From NCBI GenBank assembly GCA_964508225.1, contig CAZDRX010000003.1:21791-85790 (forward strand): a stretch of DNA of 64,000 nt. The letters run 5' to 3'. Numbering within the stretch: position 1 is the stretch's first letter; each line of letters opens with the position of its first letter. The translations under genes and the position numbers were made by a program. Origin of the DNA: CAZDRX01 sp964508225. Its GTDB lineage: Bacteria; Patescibacteriota; Gracilibacteria; Peribacterales; Peribacteraceae. The notes beneath the pieces are model-generated. The model ran no database searches. It worked only from the letters and a program-made list of their open reading frames with translations, and was not told the DNA's origin. This document shows, piece by piece, positions 40,705 through 49,736 of this stretch.

Positions 40705-41424
40705 TCAAGGCTGAGTGGGCTTCCTCGCGACCATGAGGTACGCCTGTCCGAAGCGCTTCAGGACAGGAAGAGAGCAGAGGAACCGGTCGATTGTGTGGAG
40801 AAGCGGGTTCGTGAACCAGAAGCGGGGAAGCCCGTAGAGGTGGAGCGGCGGCCAGAGGGTCGTGGCGCGCGTTCTCACGATTGCGAAGCCCGCACTCCTC
40901 ACCATGCGCTCCCATCCGCCGACCGTGCTCGAGGAATTGTGTGCATCGAGATGGCCGCTCGGCAGATGCTGCGTCTTCCTCCCCAGAATTTTTCCGACGG
41001 CGGCCATGCCATGGGTGTAGTAATCGTGCATCGCGGGGACGGAGACGAGGAGTTCGCCGCCGGGTTTGAGCAGGCGATAGGCTTCGAGCAGGATGCCTTC
41101 CGGCTTCGGCAGGTGCTCGATGATGTCGATGGCGAGCGCTTTGTCGAAGGACGCCGGGGCAAGTCCTGTCGCTTCCACCGGCATACAGAGCGTTTCGTAG
41201 CCCGTCACCCCTTTCTCTCCGAGGAGTACTTCGGATTGCTCAAGACGATCCGCGGACATGTCGACCCCCACCATCCTGTGGAAGTTTCCCTTGTACACAA
41301 CTGCTTGCGGACCGACACCGCATCCGAGATTCACGACGTCGTCGGTCGGCTGCATCGGGAAAATCTCGGGATAGACGACCGAGCTCGTCACTTTGCCATC
41401 GAAGAGTCGGCGGTCGAGCTGCAT
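40705..41424 (-). CDS. SAM-dependent methyltransferase (Methyltransf_11)
   Basis: A 239-residue class I methyltransferase: DDVVNLGCGVGPQAVVYKG (SAM loop), MVGVDMSADRLEQSE, PASFDKALAIDIIEHLPKPE and LLKPGGELLVSVP. A Pro/aromatic C-terminal tail (LWPPLHLYGLPRFWF) may contact a membrane or polymer. It starts 3 nt after the gmd stop, so it is cotranscribed with gmd, suggesting action on a sugar from the GDP-mannose branch (inference). Confidence 0.86.
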   Translation of the reverse strand: MQLDRRLFDGKVTSSVVYPEIFPMQPTDDVVNLGCGVGPQAVVYKGNFHRMVGVDMSADRLEQSEVLLGEKGVTGYETLCMPVEATGLAPASFDKALAIDIIEHLPKPEGILLEAYRLLKPGGELLVSVPAMHDYYTHGMAAVGKILGRKTQHLPSGHLDAHNSSSTVGGWERMVRSAGFAIVRTRATTLWPPLHLYGLPRFWFTNPLLHTIDRFLCSLPVLKRFGQAYLMVARKPTQP

Positions 41425-41427
41425 CCT

Positions 41428-42462
41428 CTAGAGGGAGACACCGAGGAGCTTGCAGTCGGCCTCCAGCATGAGCTTGGCGAGCGTTTCCAGACTGGTCTTG
41501 GCTTCCCATCCGAGCCTCTTCTTCGCTTTCGATGCATCGCCAAGCAGTGTGTCGACTTCCGCGGGACGCTGGTACCTCGGATCGATCGCCACGGTCTTCT
41601 TTCCTTTCGCATCCCTGTACACCTCGTCGTTGCCTTTGCCTTCCTTCGTCCATGTCATCCCCGCGTGCGTCAGGCAGTACTCGAGGAACTGTCGCACGGA
41701 TTGCTGCTTGCCGGTCGCGAGTACGTAATCCTCGGGCGTCGGCTGCTGCATCATGAGCCACATGCCCTCCACGAATTCCTTGGCGTAGCCCCAATCGCGC
41801 TTCGCCTCGAGGTTGCCGAGATAGAGACAGTCCATCTCACCCTTCAGGATCTTCGCGATGGAGAGCGTGATTTTGCGCGTGACGAAATTCTCGCCTCTGC
41901 GGGGGGATTCATGATTGAAGAGGATGCCGTTCACCGCGTACATCCCGTAACTTTCGCGGTAGTTGCGCGTCAGGTGGTAGGAGTACGCCTTCGCGCACGC
42001 GTACGGACTACGCGGATAGAAGGGGGTGTCCTCATTCTGCGGGGACTGGAGCACTTTGCCGTAGAGCTCACTCGAGCTCGCCTGATAGAACTTGGCGGGA
42101 AGCCCCGTGGTGCGGAGTGCCTCCAGAATGCGCGTGGTGCCGAGACCGGTGATGTCCCCCGTGCTCTCGGGGATATCGAAGCTCACGGCGACGTGGCTCT
42201 GGGCTCCCAGGTTATAGATCTCGTCGGGCTTCGTGGCCATGAGCACACGCAGGAGCGAATTGCTGTCCGAAAGATCGCCGTAGTGGAGGAAGAGCGGGTG
42301 CTTGGAGGTGTGGGGATCGAGGAAGAGGTGCTCGATGCGGCCGCGGTTGAACGTGGACGCTCTGCGGACGAGACCGTGCACTTCGTAGCCCTTCGCGAGG
42401 AGGAGCTCTGCGAGGTAGGAACCGTCCTGCCCCGTGATGCCGGTGATGAGCGCTTTCTTCAT
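41428..42462 (-). CDS. gmd: GDP-mannose 4,6-dehydratase
   Basis: A 344-residue extended SDR that converts GDP-mannose to GDP-4-keto-6-deoxymannose. NADP loop [29 protein letters not shown], the [12 protein letters not shown] strand, SSSELYGKV, and the catalytic [11 protein letters not shown] (Tyr-x3-Lys) are all typical of Gmd. TATCCT ends 7 nt before the ATG. Its product is the substrate of ColD, and a ColD-like gene lies just upstream, separated by one gene. Confidence 0.95.
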   Translation of the reverse strand: MKKALITGITGQDGSYLAELLLAKGYEVHGLVRRASTFNRGRIEHLFLDPHTSKHPLFLHYGDLSDSNSLLRVLMATKPDEIYNLGAQSHVAVSFDIPESTGDITGLGTTRILEALRTTGLPAKFYQASSSELYGKVLQSPQNEDTPFYPRSPYACAKAYSYHLTRNYRESYGMYAVNGILFNHESPRRGENFVTRKITLSIAKILKGEMDCLYLGNLEAKRDWGYAKEFVEGMWLMMQQPTPEDYVLATGKQQSVRQFLEYCLTHAGMTWTKEGKGNDEVYRDAKGKKTVAIDPRYQRPAEVDTLLGDASKAKKRLGWEAKTSLETLAKLMLEADCKLLGVSL

Positions 42463-42469
42463 CCCCCTG

Positions 42470-42475
42470 AGGATA
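42470..42475 (-). promoter_or_regulatory. gmd: -10 element of gmd
   Basis: TATCCT on the minus strand, 7 nt before the ATG. Confidence 0.6.
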
Positions 42476-42482
42476 CCAGATT

Positions 42483-43910
42483 TCAGATCCAGCGAAGCCT
42501 CCTCGCCCCGAAGACGAACATCTTCAGGAGGAGCGCTGCATGGCGGAAAGGACGCATCTTCGTGGTGCCGTAGGTCCGTTCGAGGTAGTGGATCGGCACT
42601 TCACGCATCTTGCGCTGCTGCATGGAGGCACCGAAGAAGATATCGAAGTCCCCGAACGGGTCCATCCGGAGGGTCATGCGCGCGTAGTCGCTCCGGAAGA
42701 ACGCCTTCACGGGTGTCAGTGTGTCGGTCATCTTCTGCTTGAAGAGCCATGAGAAGAGAACGCTGAAACACTTGTTGCCGAGGAGGTTCAGAAAGCGCAT
42801 CGCGCCCTTTTCGAGCGGATACACGAGACGTGACCCGTTCAGGTATTCGGCTTTGCCGGTCGCGAGGACTTCCACGAGCTTCGGCAGTTCGGAAGGATGT
42901 ACCGTGAAGTCTCCGTCGTAGATGACGATGATGTCACCGGTGGCCTGCGTCATGCCGAAGTGCAGGGCATCGCCTTTACCCTTTCCGGGTTGCCGGAGCC
43001 CGCGGATCTTCACGGGGCTCTTCGATCCGGCGATCACACGTTCGATCTCCTCGAATGTGCCGTCCGAGGAATGTCCTTCGATGAAGAGGAGTTCTGTCGA
43101 CGAGCCCATGAGCGGCATCGCATCGGCGATCTTCGGGATGTTGCCGCGCTCATTTCTCACGGCCGAGAGAATGGTGACGGACGGCGTGATGGGGTCGAAG
43201 CCGATCGGCCGTGCGATGATCGTCTTCACGAGGCCGAGACTCCTGAAGAAGGGGAGGCTTGCGAGGAAGCGGTTACAGAAGGGCTCGAGGAGTGGAATGC
43301 GGAACGGGAAAAGCACGCGCTCGGAGGTTTCCACGATCTCGAAGCCGCAGAGATCGAGCAGGTTGGCGATGTCGGAACGGCTGAGCCAGTTCTGCTCCGG
43401 AAACTTCGTTTTCCAGCCGACGGCCTCCGCGATGAGGAAGAGCGGTTGCCAGAGGAAGTTGTAGTGCGTGATGACGAGGCGCGTGCGCGGATGGCAGAGG
43501 TGCGTCCGGATCATGCGCAGCGACTGCTCCACATCCCGCAGGAAGTGAATCGCATCGAGGAGGAGTACGTAATCGTAGCTGCCACGGTGCTCCAGATGTT
43601 CAATGTCGTCTTCGAGGTACGTGCTTGCGGGGTCTCCTTTTTTTGCTTCTGCGATCATCGCCGGCGAGAAGTCGATGCCTGTCTTCTTCCGCTGGGGTAG
43701 CGCCCGCAGAATCGTGCCGATGCCGCAGCCGATGTCGAACACCGAGGCATCGGAAGGAATCAGGTGACTCAGCCATCTGACACGGTCGCGGTAGTACACC
43801 GAGTGGCGACGCGCGTCGCGGGCACGCACGGGAGCCAGTGACGTGAAGAACGCCCGGCGCTTCTCGGTCGCATCCGTCTGCGTGCCTGTCGTGGCGGCAG
43901 GTGAGGTCAT
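42483..43910 (-). CDS. Methyltransferase-GT2 fusion protein
   Basis: A 475-residue fusion. Residues about 35-230 are a class I SAM methyltransferase: [43 protein letters not shown]. Residues about 240-475 are a GT2 domain: [54 protein letters not shown] and the NGSRLVYP loop, with a C-terminal amphipathic stretch. Both halves look intact. It could methylate and transfer within one glycan pathway. The ATG at 43910 overlaps the colD-like stop by ATGA, so translation is coupled. Confidence 0.87.
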   Translation of the reverse strand: MTSPAATTGTQTDATEKRRAFFTSLAPVRARDARRHSVYYRDRVRWLSHLIPSDASVFDIGCGIGTILRALPQRKKTGIDFSPAMIAEAKKGDPASTYLEDDIEHLEHRGSYDYVLLLDAIHFLRDVEQSLRMIRTHLCHPRTRLVITHYNFLWQPLFLIAEAVGWKTKFPEQNWLSRSDIANLLDLCGFEIVETSERVLFPFRIPLLEPFCNRFLASLPFFRSLGLVKTIIARPIGFDPITPSVTILSAVRNERGNIPKIADAMPLMGSSTELLFIEGHSSDGTFEEIERVIAGSKSPVKIRGLRQPGKGKGDALHFGMTQATGDIIVIYDGDFTVHPSELPKLVEVLATGKAEYLNGSRLVYPLEKGAMRFLNLLGNKCFSVLFSWLFKQKMTDTLTPVKAFFRSDYARMTLRMDPFGDFDIFFGASMQQRKMREVPIHYLERTYGTTKMRPFRHAALLLKMFVFGARRLRWI

Positions 43911-45085
43911 CCCTGTGTCAGGAGATCGCAGAGCAGTGTCACTTCCTCATCAGTCAGATCCGGATTATTCGGGAAGTAGAAGCCCTGCGTATGGATCACC
44001 GACGCATCCTTGCAGGTCACTTTTTCGAGATGATCCGTCCAGAAGGGATGCTTCGTGACATCACCGGCGATCACCGGACGGATCTCCACTCCCGCAGCCT
44101 CGAATCTTGTGACGGCCTTCTTCAGGGTATCGGTACTGCGGCAGATCACGGGCATCGAGAAGTTCGAAATGCGTCCGATGTGATCGGTGTTGAGCGGGTG
44201 GTAGAGATCACTGCGGCTGTCCGCGGCTTTCTTGAACGCGCGGTAGTTCTTCTCACGCTTCACGATGGTTGCTTCGAGCATCGGCATCTGGAGATTGCCG
44301 AGGAATCCCGCAACCTCCGTCGTGCGGATGTTGTAGGCCGACTCATAGAAGGTGTAGCGCGCGTGGAAATCGTCGATGCCGTGTTTCTTCCTGAGTGCCT
44401 GCTGCTTTGCGGGTGAGAGATTCCTGTCCCAGCCGTGTGCTCGCACCATCCGGAGCATGTCCGCGAGATCGTCGTCGTCCGTGCAGATCATCCCGCCTTC
44501 GATCGTGGAGAGGTGATGGCCGACGAAGAAGGAGAACGTGGACGCGAGACCGAAGTTGCCGAGAAGTGTCCCCAGGTAGCGTGTGCCGAGGGATTCGCAG
44601 TTGTCCTCGATGAGGAGCACGTCGTGCTTCTCGCAGAGTGCGGCGATCTTCTCGATGCCGCCGCAGAAGCCGAGCGCGTTTGTGAGGAACACCGCCTGCA
44701 GCCCCTTGATGTGCTTTCCCAGCTCCTCCGATGTCACATTCAAGTGATCGATACTGCAGTCGAGCGCGACCGGCGTGAAGCCGAGCTGCATCAGCGGCAT
44801 GACATTCGTCGCCCACGTGACCGACGAGACACCCACCTTGTCGCCTTTCTTCAGTTTCTTCTGGTTGAGCAGTGCCTGAATGAGACCGAGGTTGGCCACG
44901 CTCCCGTTCGTCACGAGCACCGCGTGCTTCCTCTCCTGATACGCCGCGAACGCCTTCTCAAACTCCGCGCACGCAGGACCCATACTGAGCCGCGGAGCGG
45001 TCAGGATGAAATCGGCCAGTTTCCTGCGCGTCTGTTCTTCATCGAAGAACGTGGATCGCATGAGCGGGATGCGGATGGCGGACAT
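43907..45085 (-). CDS. ColD-like GDP-4-keto-6-deoxymannose 3-dehydratase, Lys replaced by His
   Basis: A 392-residue DegT-fold PLP/PMP enzyme. The segment that normally holds the Schiff-base lysine reads SFFVGHHLSTIEGG (His190/191), the replacement known from ColD and RfbH-type 3-dehydratases. The CxCxxC-type cysteines of the RfbH iron-sulfur cluster are absent, which favours ColD. Other blocks: TNGSVANLGLI, VTWATNVMPLMQLG, EDNCESLGTRYLG and FYFPNNPDLTDEEV. It should remove the 3-hydroxyl of GDP-4-keto-6-deoxymannose, made by Gmd nearby, on the way to colitose or a related 3,6-dideoxy sugar. TACCAT ends 6 nt before the ATG. Confidence 0.84.
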   Translation of the reverse strand: MSAIRIPLMRSTFFDEEQTRRKLADFILTAPRLSMGPACAEFEKAFAAYQERKHAVLVTNGSVANLGLIQALLNQKKLKKGDKVGVSSVTWATNVMPLMQLGFTPVALDCSIDHLNVTSEELGKHIKGLQAVFLTNALGFCGGIEKIAALCEKHDVLLIEDNCESLGTRYLGTLLGNFGLASTFSFFVGHHLSTIEGGMICTDDDDLADMLRMVRAHGWDRNLSPAKQQALRKKHGIDDFHARYTFYESAYNIRTTEVAGFLGNLQMPMLEATIVKREKNYRAFKKAADSRSDLYHPLNTDHIGRISNFSMPVICRSTDTLKKAVTRFEAAGVEIRPVIAGDVTKHPFWTDHLEKVTCKDASVIHTQGFYFPNNPDLTDEEVTLLCDLLTQG

Positions 45086-45091
45086 GTCCAG

Positions 45092-45097
45092 ATGGTA
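45092..45097 (-). promoter_or_regulatory. -10 element of the ColD-like gene
   Basis: TACCAT on the minus strand, 6 nt before the ATG. Confidence 0.5.
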
Positions 45098-45125
45098 CCA
45101 ACTTTGACCGCGCGAGGGTATGCCT

Positions 45126-45131
45126 TAGACT
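45126..45131 (+). promoter_or_regulatory. -10 element of the GT4-wecB operon
   Basis: TAGACT ends 7 nt before ATG 45139. Confidence 0.6.
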
Positions 45132-45138
45132 CCCCCTG

Positions 45139-46308
45139 ATGCGCATCGCTTACTGCACCAATGTGCGCCTGCCGAGTGAACGGGCACACGGGCACCAGAT
45201 CGCCAAAGTGGTGAAGGCGCTCCGGGATATGGATCATGAGGTGGAGATCTTCGCGCCGTTCCGCAAGAACGACATCGAGGCCAGTTTCGAGTCGTACTAC
45301 GGGCTCACCTCCCCCGTACGCCTCCATCATCTCGGTACGACGGACGGCATCGCCGCGTGGTGGGCACCGGGACTCCTCGGCCTCAAGCTCACGACGTTTC
45401 TCCTCCAGAGAAGTCTCGGCAAGATGTTCGACAAGCGTGCGAAGGAATTTGATTTGATCTACACACGCACGCCCGAAATTCTCTCCGCGCTCACGGGTCA
45501 CAACGTGCCCGTGGTGGTGGAACTGCACCGCATTCCGCGCATCGGCGTGCATACCTTCCTCCGGCAGCTCCGGCGCACACGCCTCGTGATCGCGCTCACG
45601 AGCCAGATGCGTCAGGCGCTCATCGACATGGGGGTTTCGGATGTCCCCGTCATCGTGGAAGGCGATGCCGTGGATCTCCATGATTTCGATGCCCTTCCCG
45701 ATGCCGCGGGCACCCGTGCGTCTCTCAAGGTGCCTGAGGGCGTTCCGCTCATCGTCTACGCCGGTCAGCTCAAGTCCATGGGCCTCTCCAAAGGCATTCC
45801 GGAACTGATCGGTGCACTCTCCATTCTCCGGCAGCGCGGCAAGGAATTCCGTGCGGTCATCGCGGGAGGTCCTGAGGGAGAGAAGGAGAAATTCGAGAGC
45901 GGACTTCCCGAAGAACTGAAGCGGTGTGTCACATTCTCCGGTCACATCGCCCATCTCAAGGTGCCGACCCTGCTCACAGCTGCGGACATCCTCGTGTATC
46001 CCGCACCGAAGTCCTCGCACCCCTTCTATCTGCGCGATACCTCACCACTCAAGCTCTTCGAGTACATGGCATCGGGCAAGCCGATCGTGGCCGCTGATCT
46101 CCCCCCACTAAGAGATGTCGTCGATGAGACCATGGTGACGTTCAGTGAGCCGGGGAGTGAGGAATCCCTTGCGAAGGGCATCCTCGCGATCCTCGAAGAC
46201 CCTGCAGCGGCAGCCAAGAAGGCGCAGGTTGCCCGTGGAGCGGCGGAGAACTACACGTGGGAGAAGCGCATGAAACGCATCCTGGAAGCCGCTAGAATCA
46301 ACGGGTGA
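45139..46308 (+). CDS. GT4-family glycosyltransferase
   Basis: A 389-residue GT-B enzyme: MRIAYCTNVRLPSERAHG, VELHRIPRIGV, PLIVYAGQLKSMGLSKGI and the donor-domain helix KLFEYMASGKPIVAADLP. The N-terminus (PSERAHGHQIAKVVKAL) resembles GT4 enzymes using activated amino or deoxy sugars. Its TGA overlaps the wecB GTG (GTGA), so it may use the ManNAc made by WecB (inference). Confidence 0.85.
   Translation: MRIAYCTNVRLPSERAHGHQIAKVVKALRDMDHEVEIFAPFRKNDIEASFESYYGLTSPVRLHHLGTTDGIAAWWAPGLLGLKLTTFLLQRSLGKMFDKRAKEFDLIYTRTPEILSALTGHNVPVVVELHRIPRIGVHTFLRQLRRTRLVIALTSQMRQALIDMGVSDVPVIVEGDAVDLHDFDALPDAAGTRASLKVPEGVPLIVYAGQLKSMGLSKGIPELIGALSILRQRGKEFRAVIAGGPEGEKEKFESGLPEELKRCVTFSGHIAHLKVPTLLTAADILVYPAPKSSHPFYLRDTSPLKLFEYMASGKPIVAADLPPLRDVVDETMVTFSEPGSEESLAKGILAILEDPAAAAKKAQVARGAAENYTWEKRMKRILEAARING
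46293..46298 (+). promoter_or_regulatory. wecB: Possible internal -10 element of wecB
   Basis: TAGAAT ends 6 nt before GTG 46305; it lies inside the preceding gene. Confidence 0.4.
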
Positions 46309-47393
46309 TCACAGTCCTCAGCAGCGCGTCGGCACGCCCGAACTTCGTGAAGCTCGCGGCGGTTCACCATGCGCTCAAGGGAAGAAAGGATGTGAAGCAT
46401 GTGATCGTCCATACGGGACAGCACTACGATCCGCTCCTCTCGGATATTTTCTTCAAGCAACTGGAGATCGATGAACCGGCGTACAACTTGGGCGTGAAGG
46501 GCGGAGCGACGAGAGAAGAAACCATTGAAGCGACTGCGAAGGCATTTGAGATACCTCTGAAAGAAGTGAAGCCGGATATTGTGCTCGTCTACGGCGATGT
46601 GAATGGAGCAGTGGGAGCAGCGCGTGCTGCAAAGAAAGCTGGCATCAAAATCGGACACGTCGAAGCCGGGCTTCGATCATTCGATCGTGAAATGCCCGAA
46701 GAATTGAACCGGATTGAGATCGATCAGATCGCAGATGAGCTGTTCATTACCGAGAAGTCGGCAGAGGAGAATATCCGCAAGGAGAAGCTGAAAGGGCGGG
46801 TTCACTTTGTGGGGAATACGATGATTGATACGCTTATCAGAATGATGCCGATGATTGATGCAGAAGAAATCCCTTCTTATCTCTCAAAGGATTTTGCGGT
46901 TGCGACACTTCATCGCCCTAGCAATGTCGATAATCCGGGTGACCTCCTTAAGATTATTGAATTTCTTGGAAGGGTGGATAAGTCGACCTCGATTGTTTTG
47001 CCGATGCACCCAAGATTTTATCAGGCAATTATAAAGCCAAATCCTGAGCACCCAAGTGCCGTTCCACTATTATCCCTGCGTTATCCAATTGAGCCCCTAG
47101 CCTACATTCCGTTTTTGAAATTAATGAAGTCAGCGCAGTTTGTTGTGACAGATTCCGGTGGCATTCAGGAAGAGGCAGCCTTTCTTGGCAAGCGTTGTTT
47201 CACCATGCGCCGTAATACCGAGCGCCCGAGCACGATTGGGAGTGGCTCGAATGTCCTCATTGATCCGTCGAACGAGGTGGATCGCAAGAAAGTCCTCGAT
47301 TTTGCGAAGAATCCGGAGAAGATCAGTGTGAAGATCCCCGAGAAGTGGGACGGGAAGGCGGGGGAGAGGATTGCAGAGGTTCTTCTTGGATGA
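46305..47393 (+). CDS. wecB: UDP-N-acetylglucosamine 2-epimerase (non-hydrolysing)
   Basis: A 362-residue GT-B-fold epimerase that makes UDP-ManNAc. All core motifs are present: ASARPNFVKLAAV, TGQHYDPLLSDIFF, GHVEAGLRSFDREMPEE, NRIEIDQIADELF, TDSGGIQEEA and RRNTERPST. The start is GTG 46305, overlapping the upstream stop. From about 46480 to 47200 the DNA is clearly more AT-rich, with codons such as TTT, ATT and TTA that neighbours avoid. That suggests recent acquisition or a recombined segment. Repeat copy C follows 2 nt after the stop. Confidence 0.93.
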   Translation: MITVLSSASARPNFVKLAAVHHALKGRKDVKHVIVHTGQHYDPLLSDIFFKQLEIDEPAYNLGVKGGATREETIEATAKAFEIPLKEVKPDIVLVYGDVNGAVGAARAAKKAGIKIGHVEAGLRSFDREMPEELNRIEIDQIADELFITEKSAEENIRKEKLKGRVHFVGNTMIDTLIRMMPMIDAEEIPSYLSKDFAVATLHRPSNVDNPGDLLKIIEFLGRVDKSTSIVLPMHPRFYQAIIKPNPEHPSAVPLLSLRYPIEPLAYIPFLKLMKSAQFVVTDSGGIQEEAAFLGKRCFTMRRNTERPSTIGSGSNVLIDPSNEVDRKKVLDFAKNPEKISVKIPEKWDGKAGERIAEVLLG

Positions 47394-47395
47394 TT

Positions 47396-47485
47396 GTCAC
47401 TTTCTTTGGCGCAAAGAAAGTGACCAAAGAAACATATGCGCGTGAACTCGCCGTCCCTGCAGGTCCGGCTCGGACAGCACGCGCA
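47396..47485 (+). repeat. Two-stem intergenic repeat, copy C
   Basis: Stem 1 is a 13-bp palindrome (47396-47408/47412-47424, loop GCG) followed by CAAAGAAAC. Stem 2 is TGCGCGTG (47437-47444)/CACGCGCA (47478-47485). Same layout as copies A and B but different base sequence. Begins 2 nt after the wecB stop. Confidence 0.75.
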
Positions 47486-47522
47486 ATCTTCGGCGTGAGA
47501 CTTTCTGGCATGTCCTTGCAGC

Positions 47523-48563
47523 CTAGGACTTGTAAAACTTCTCCAGCATCTCCCGATTGTCCTTCAGCCACTCGACCAAATTGATAATGCCGCGCTGCAC
47601 GTCGGTCTTTGGCTCCCAGCGCAGCAGCGCCTTCGCCTTCGAGTTGTCGCTCACGAAGATCGGCTGATCACCCGGACGCCAGTCGCTGAAGCCGAACTTC
47701 ATCGGCATTTTGAGATCCTGATCGATGATCCGGAGGAATTCGAGGAGGGAGAGACTGTTCTTCAGCCCTCCGCCGATATTGAATGCCTGCCCCGAGACCA
47801 TATCGATCTTGTCGATCGCACGGACGTAGAGATCCACGAGGTCGTCCACGTAGAGGAGATCGCGCACCTGCTTGCCGGTACCGTAGACCGTCACCGGACG
47901 GCCGAACATCGCTGCAATGAGGAACCACGCCACCCAACCCTGATCCTCCACACCCAGCTGGTGCGGCCCGTAGATGCAGGACTGACGCAGGACGACGGTT
48001 TTCATATCATAGATGCGGCTGTAGTCGCGCACGTACTGGTCGGCGGCACCCTTGCTGCAACCGTACGGCGAGTGGAAATCGAGCGGGCAGATCTCGGTGA
48101 CGCCGCTCATCCCGTCTTTGAATTTCACGCGGTCACCGTCCTCCACGACCGGCATGTGCTCCAGTCCTCCGTAGACCTTGTTCGTCGACGCGTAGAGAAT
48201 CATCGGCTTCCTCGCGCTCGCGCGTGCGGCTTCCAGCACGTTGAATGTGCCGAGCGCGTTGATGTCGAAGTCCGTACGCGGATCGGTGACGGATGTCGTG
48301 ACGGCCACCTGCGCCGCGAGGTGCAGAATCACATCGTGCGATGCCGCCAGTTCCTTCAGTGAGCTGATGTCGTTTCTGATATCCCCCTTCACGAGCCTGT
48401 ACTTCCCCGCGTAGTGATCATCGAGGTACTTCACATTGAGATCCGTGCCGCGGCGGGAGAGGTTGTCGAATACCGTGACGCTGTAGCCTTCGGCCACGAA
48501 GCGCTTCACGGCATTCACGCCGATGAAACCGGCTCCGCCCGTGATGAGGATGTTTTTACTCAT
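47523..48563 (-). CDS. NDP-sugar epimerase, CDP-paratose 2-epimerase-like SDR
   Basis: A 346-residue extended SDR: NAD loop TGGAGFIGVNAVKRF, HLAAQVAVTTSVTDP, the STNKVYGG strand, then LDFHSPYGCSKGAADQYV with the catalytic Tyr-x3-Lys, SCIYGPHQLG, GKQVRDLLYVDD and FNIGGGLKNSLSLLE. STNKVYG and the HSPYGCSKGAADQY block are typical of the RfbE (CDP-tyvelose/paratose 2-epimerase) branch. The true substrate is uncertain. Its start overlaps the stop of the GT4 upstream (ATGA). Confidence 0.85.
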   Translation of the reverse strand: MSKNILITGGAGFIGVNAVKRFVAEGYSVTVFDNLSRRGTDLNVKYLDDHYAGKYRLVKGDIRNDISSLKELAASHDVILHLAAQVAVTTSVTDPRTDFDINALGTFNVLEAARASARKPMILYASTNKVYGGLEHMPVVEDGDRVKFKDGMSGVTEICPLDFHSPYGCSKGAADQYVRDYSRIYDMKTVVLRQSCIYGPHQLGVEDQGWVAWFLIAAMFGRPVTVYGTGKQVRDLLYVDDLVDLYVRAIDKIDMVSGQAFNIGGGLKNSLSLLEFLRIIDQDLKMPMKFGFSDWRPGDQPIFVSDNSKAKALLRWEPKTDVQRGIINLVEWLKDNREMLEKFYKS

Positions 48564-49681
48564 GGAAGAACTGCAGAGTAGAGCTTCAGGAACTCGCCGA
48601 CAATGGTAGCCCAGTCGTGGCGGCGTGCGTACTCCCTGCCCGCATCGCCCATCTTCTGTCTCAGCGCACTGTCACGCATGAGCTGCAGCATCTTGGCCGC
48701 GATCGCTTCCGTAGCGCCGTCCGGCACGATGAACCCCGTCTCACCCTGCACCACGGCATCCGCGACACCTCCCGCGGCGGCAGCGATGCTTGGTTTTCCA
48801 CACGCGCCCGCCTCGAGGTACACGATGCCGAAGCCCTCGAAGTTGTAATAGATGACACGCGGCGTGTGCACGTAGACATCGCACGCGTGGAAGTATCGCA
48901 CGAGTTCCTCGCCGTCGAGCGCACCGACGAAGACGACCTTGTCACTGACACCGAACTTTTCGGCATGCGCTTTCCATGCAGCTTTCATCTCGCCGTCGCC
49001 CACGAGGAGATAGACGAAATCCTCCGTCGATTTCTTCAGTGTGGCGAGAGCCTCGATCACGAGATCCTGTCCTTTGCGCTCCTTTAGGCCACCCACGGTG
49101 AGGAAGATCGTCTTCCCTGCGTACCGCGCACGGATATCCCCGGTATCGCGGGGCTTCTCGAAACGCGCGAAGTTCACGCCGTTGTGGATCACCGTGATCT
49201 CGTACGGCTTCTTCGTGTGCTTCAGGATGATGTCACGCGTGAACGCACTCGGAACGACGATCTTCTTTGCCTGCGCGAAGCTATACTCGAGCGCGAGGCG
49301 ATCAGGGAAGCGCAGCAGCGGGACAACGCCGTACGTTCCCTGTGATCCCATCATGAAAGGCTTCCGGTACTTCTTGGCCGAGCGCGCTGCGATGAAGCAG
49401 TACGGGAAATCGAGGAGCGAATGCACGAGATCGTAGCGAGAGACATCGATCGTCTTCAGGTGCAGGAGCGACTTCGGATTCTTCACCTCGAAGACGTACG
49501 GGGGAAGTGAGAACTCCGTCGGGATCTCCGGAATGTAGCGCGCGTGAAACTTCCGCTCCGCCTCGGGGAGGAAGAGCGTGAAGTCGATGCCGCGACGCCT
49601 CAGCTCACGGCAGTACTCGACGGTGATGTTGCCGTAGCCGTTTTTGGCGTCAGCCGTGGAAGAAAACAGTGCGATACGCAT
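48560..49681 (-). CDS. GT4-family glycosyltransferase
   Basis: A 373-residue GT-B enzyme: [79 protein letters not shown] and [21 protein letters not shown] 49681 was chosen because TATAGT ends 10 nt upstream and [17 protein letters not shown] is a typical GT4 start. It forms an ATGA-coupled pair with the SDR at 47523-48563 and is divergent from the SDR at 49737. Confidence 0.87.
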   Translation of the reverse strand: MRIALFSSTADAKNGYGNITVEYCRELRRRGIDFTLFLPEAERKFHARYIPEIPTEFSLPPYVFEVKNPKSLLHLKTIDVSRYDLVHSLLDFPYCFIAARSAKKYRKPFMMGSQGTYGVVPLLRFPDRLALEYSFAQAKKIVVPSAFTRDIILKHTKKPYEITVIHNGVNFARFEKPRDTGDIRARYAGKTIFLTVGGLKERKGQDLVIEALATLKKSTEDFVYLLVGDGEMKAAWKAHAEKFGVSDKVVFVGALDGEELVRYFHACDVYVHTPRVIYYNFEGFGIVYLEAGACGKPSIAAAAGGVADAVVQGETGFIVPDGATEAIAAKMLQLMRDSALRQKMGDAGREYARRHDWATIVGEFLKLYSAVLP

Positions 49682-49691
49682 GCCGGAGTGG

Positions 49692-49697
49692 ACTATA
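49692..49697 (-). promoter_or_regulatory. -10 element of the GT4-SDR pair
   Basis: TATAGT on the minus strand, 10 nt before ATG 49681. Confidence 0.55.
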
Positions 49698-49719
49698 GCA
49701 GCGCGGGTCGGTTTTGCCC

Positions 49720-49725
49720 TAGACT
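49720..49725 (+). promoter_or_regulatory. -10 element of the SDR at 49737
   Basis: TAGACT ends 11 nt before ATG 49737; predicts a leader of a few bases. Confidence 0.5.
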
Positions 49726-49736
49726 GGGCAGGCCTT

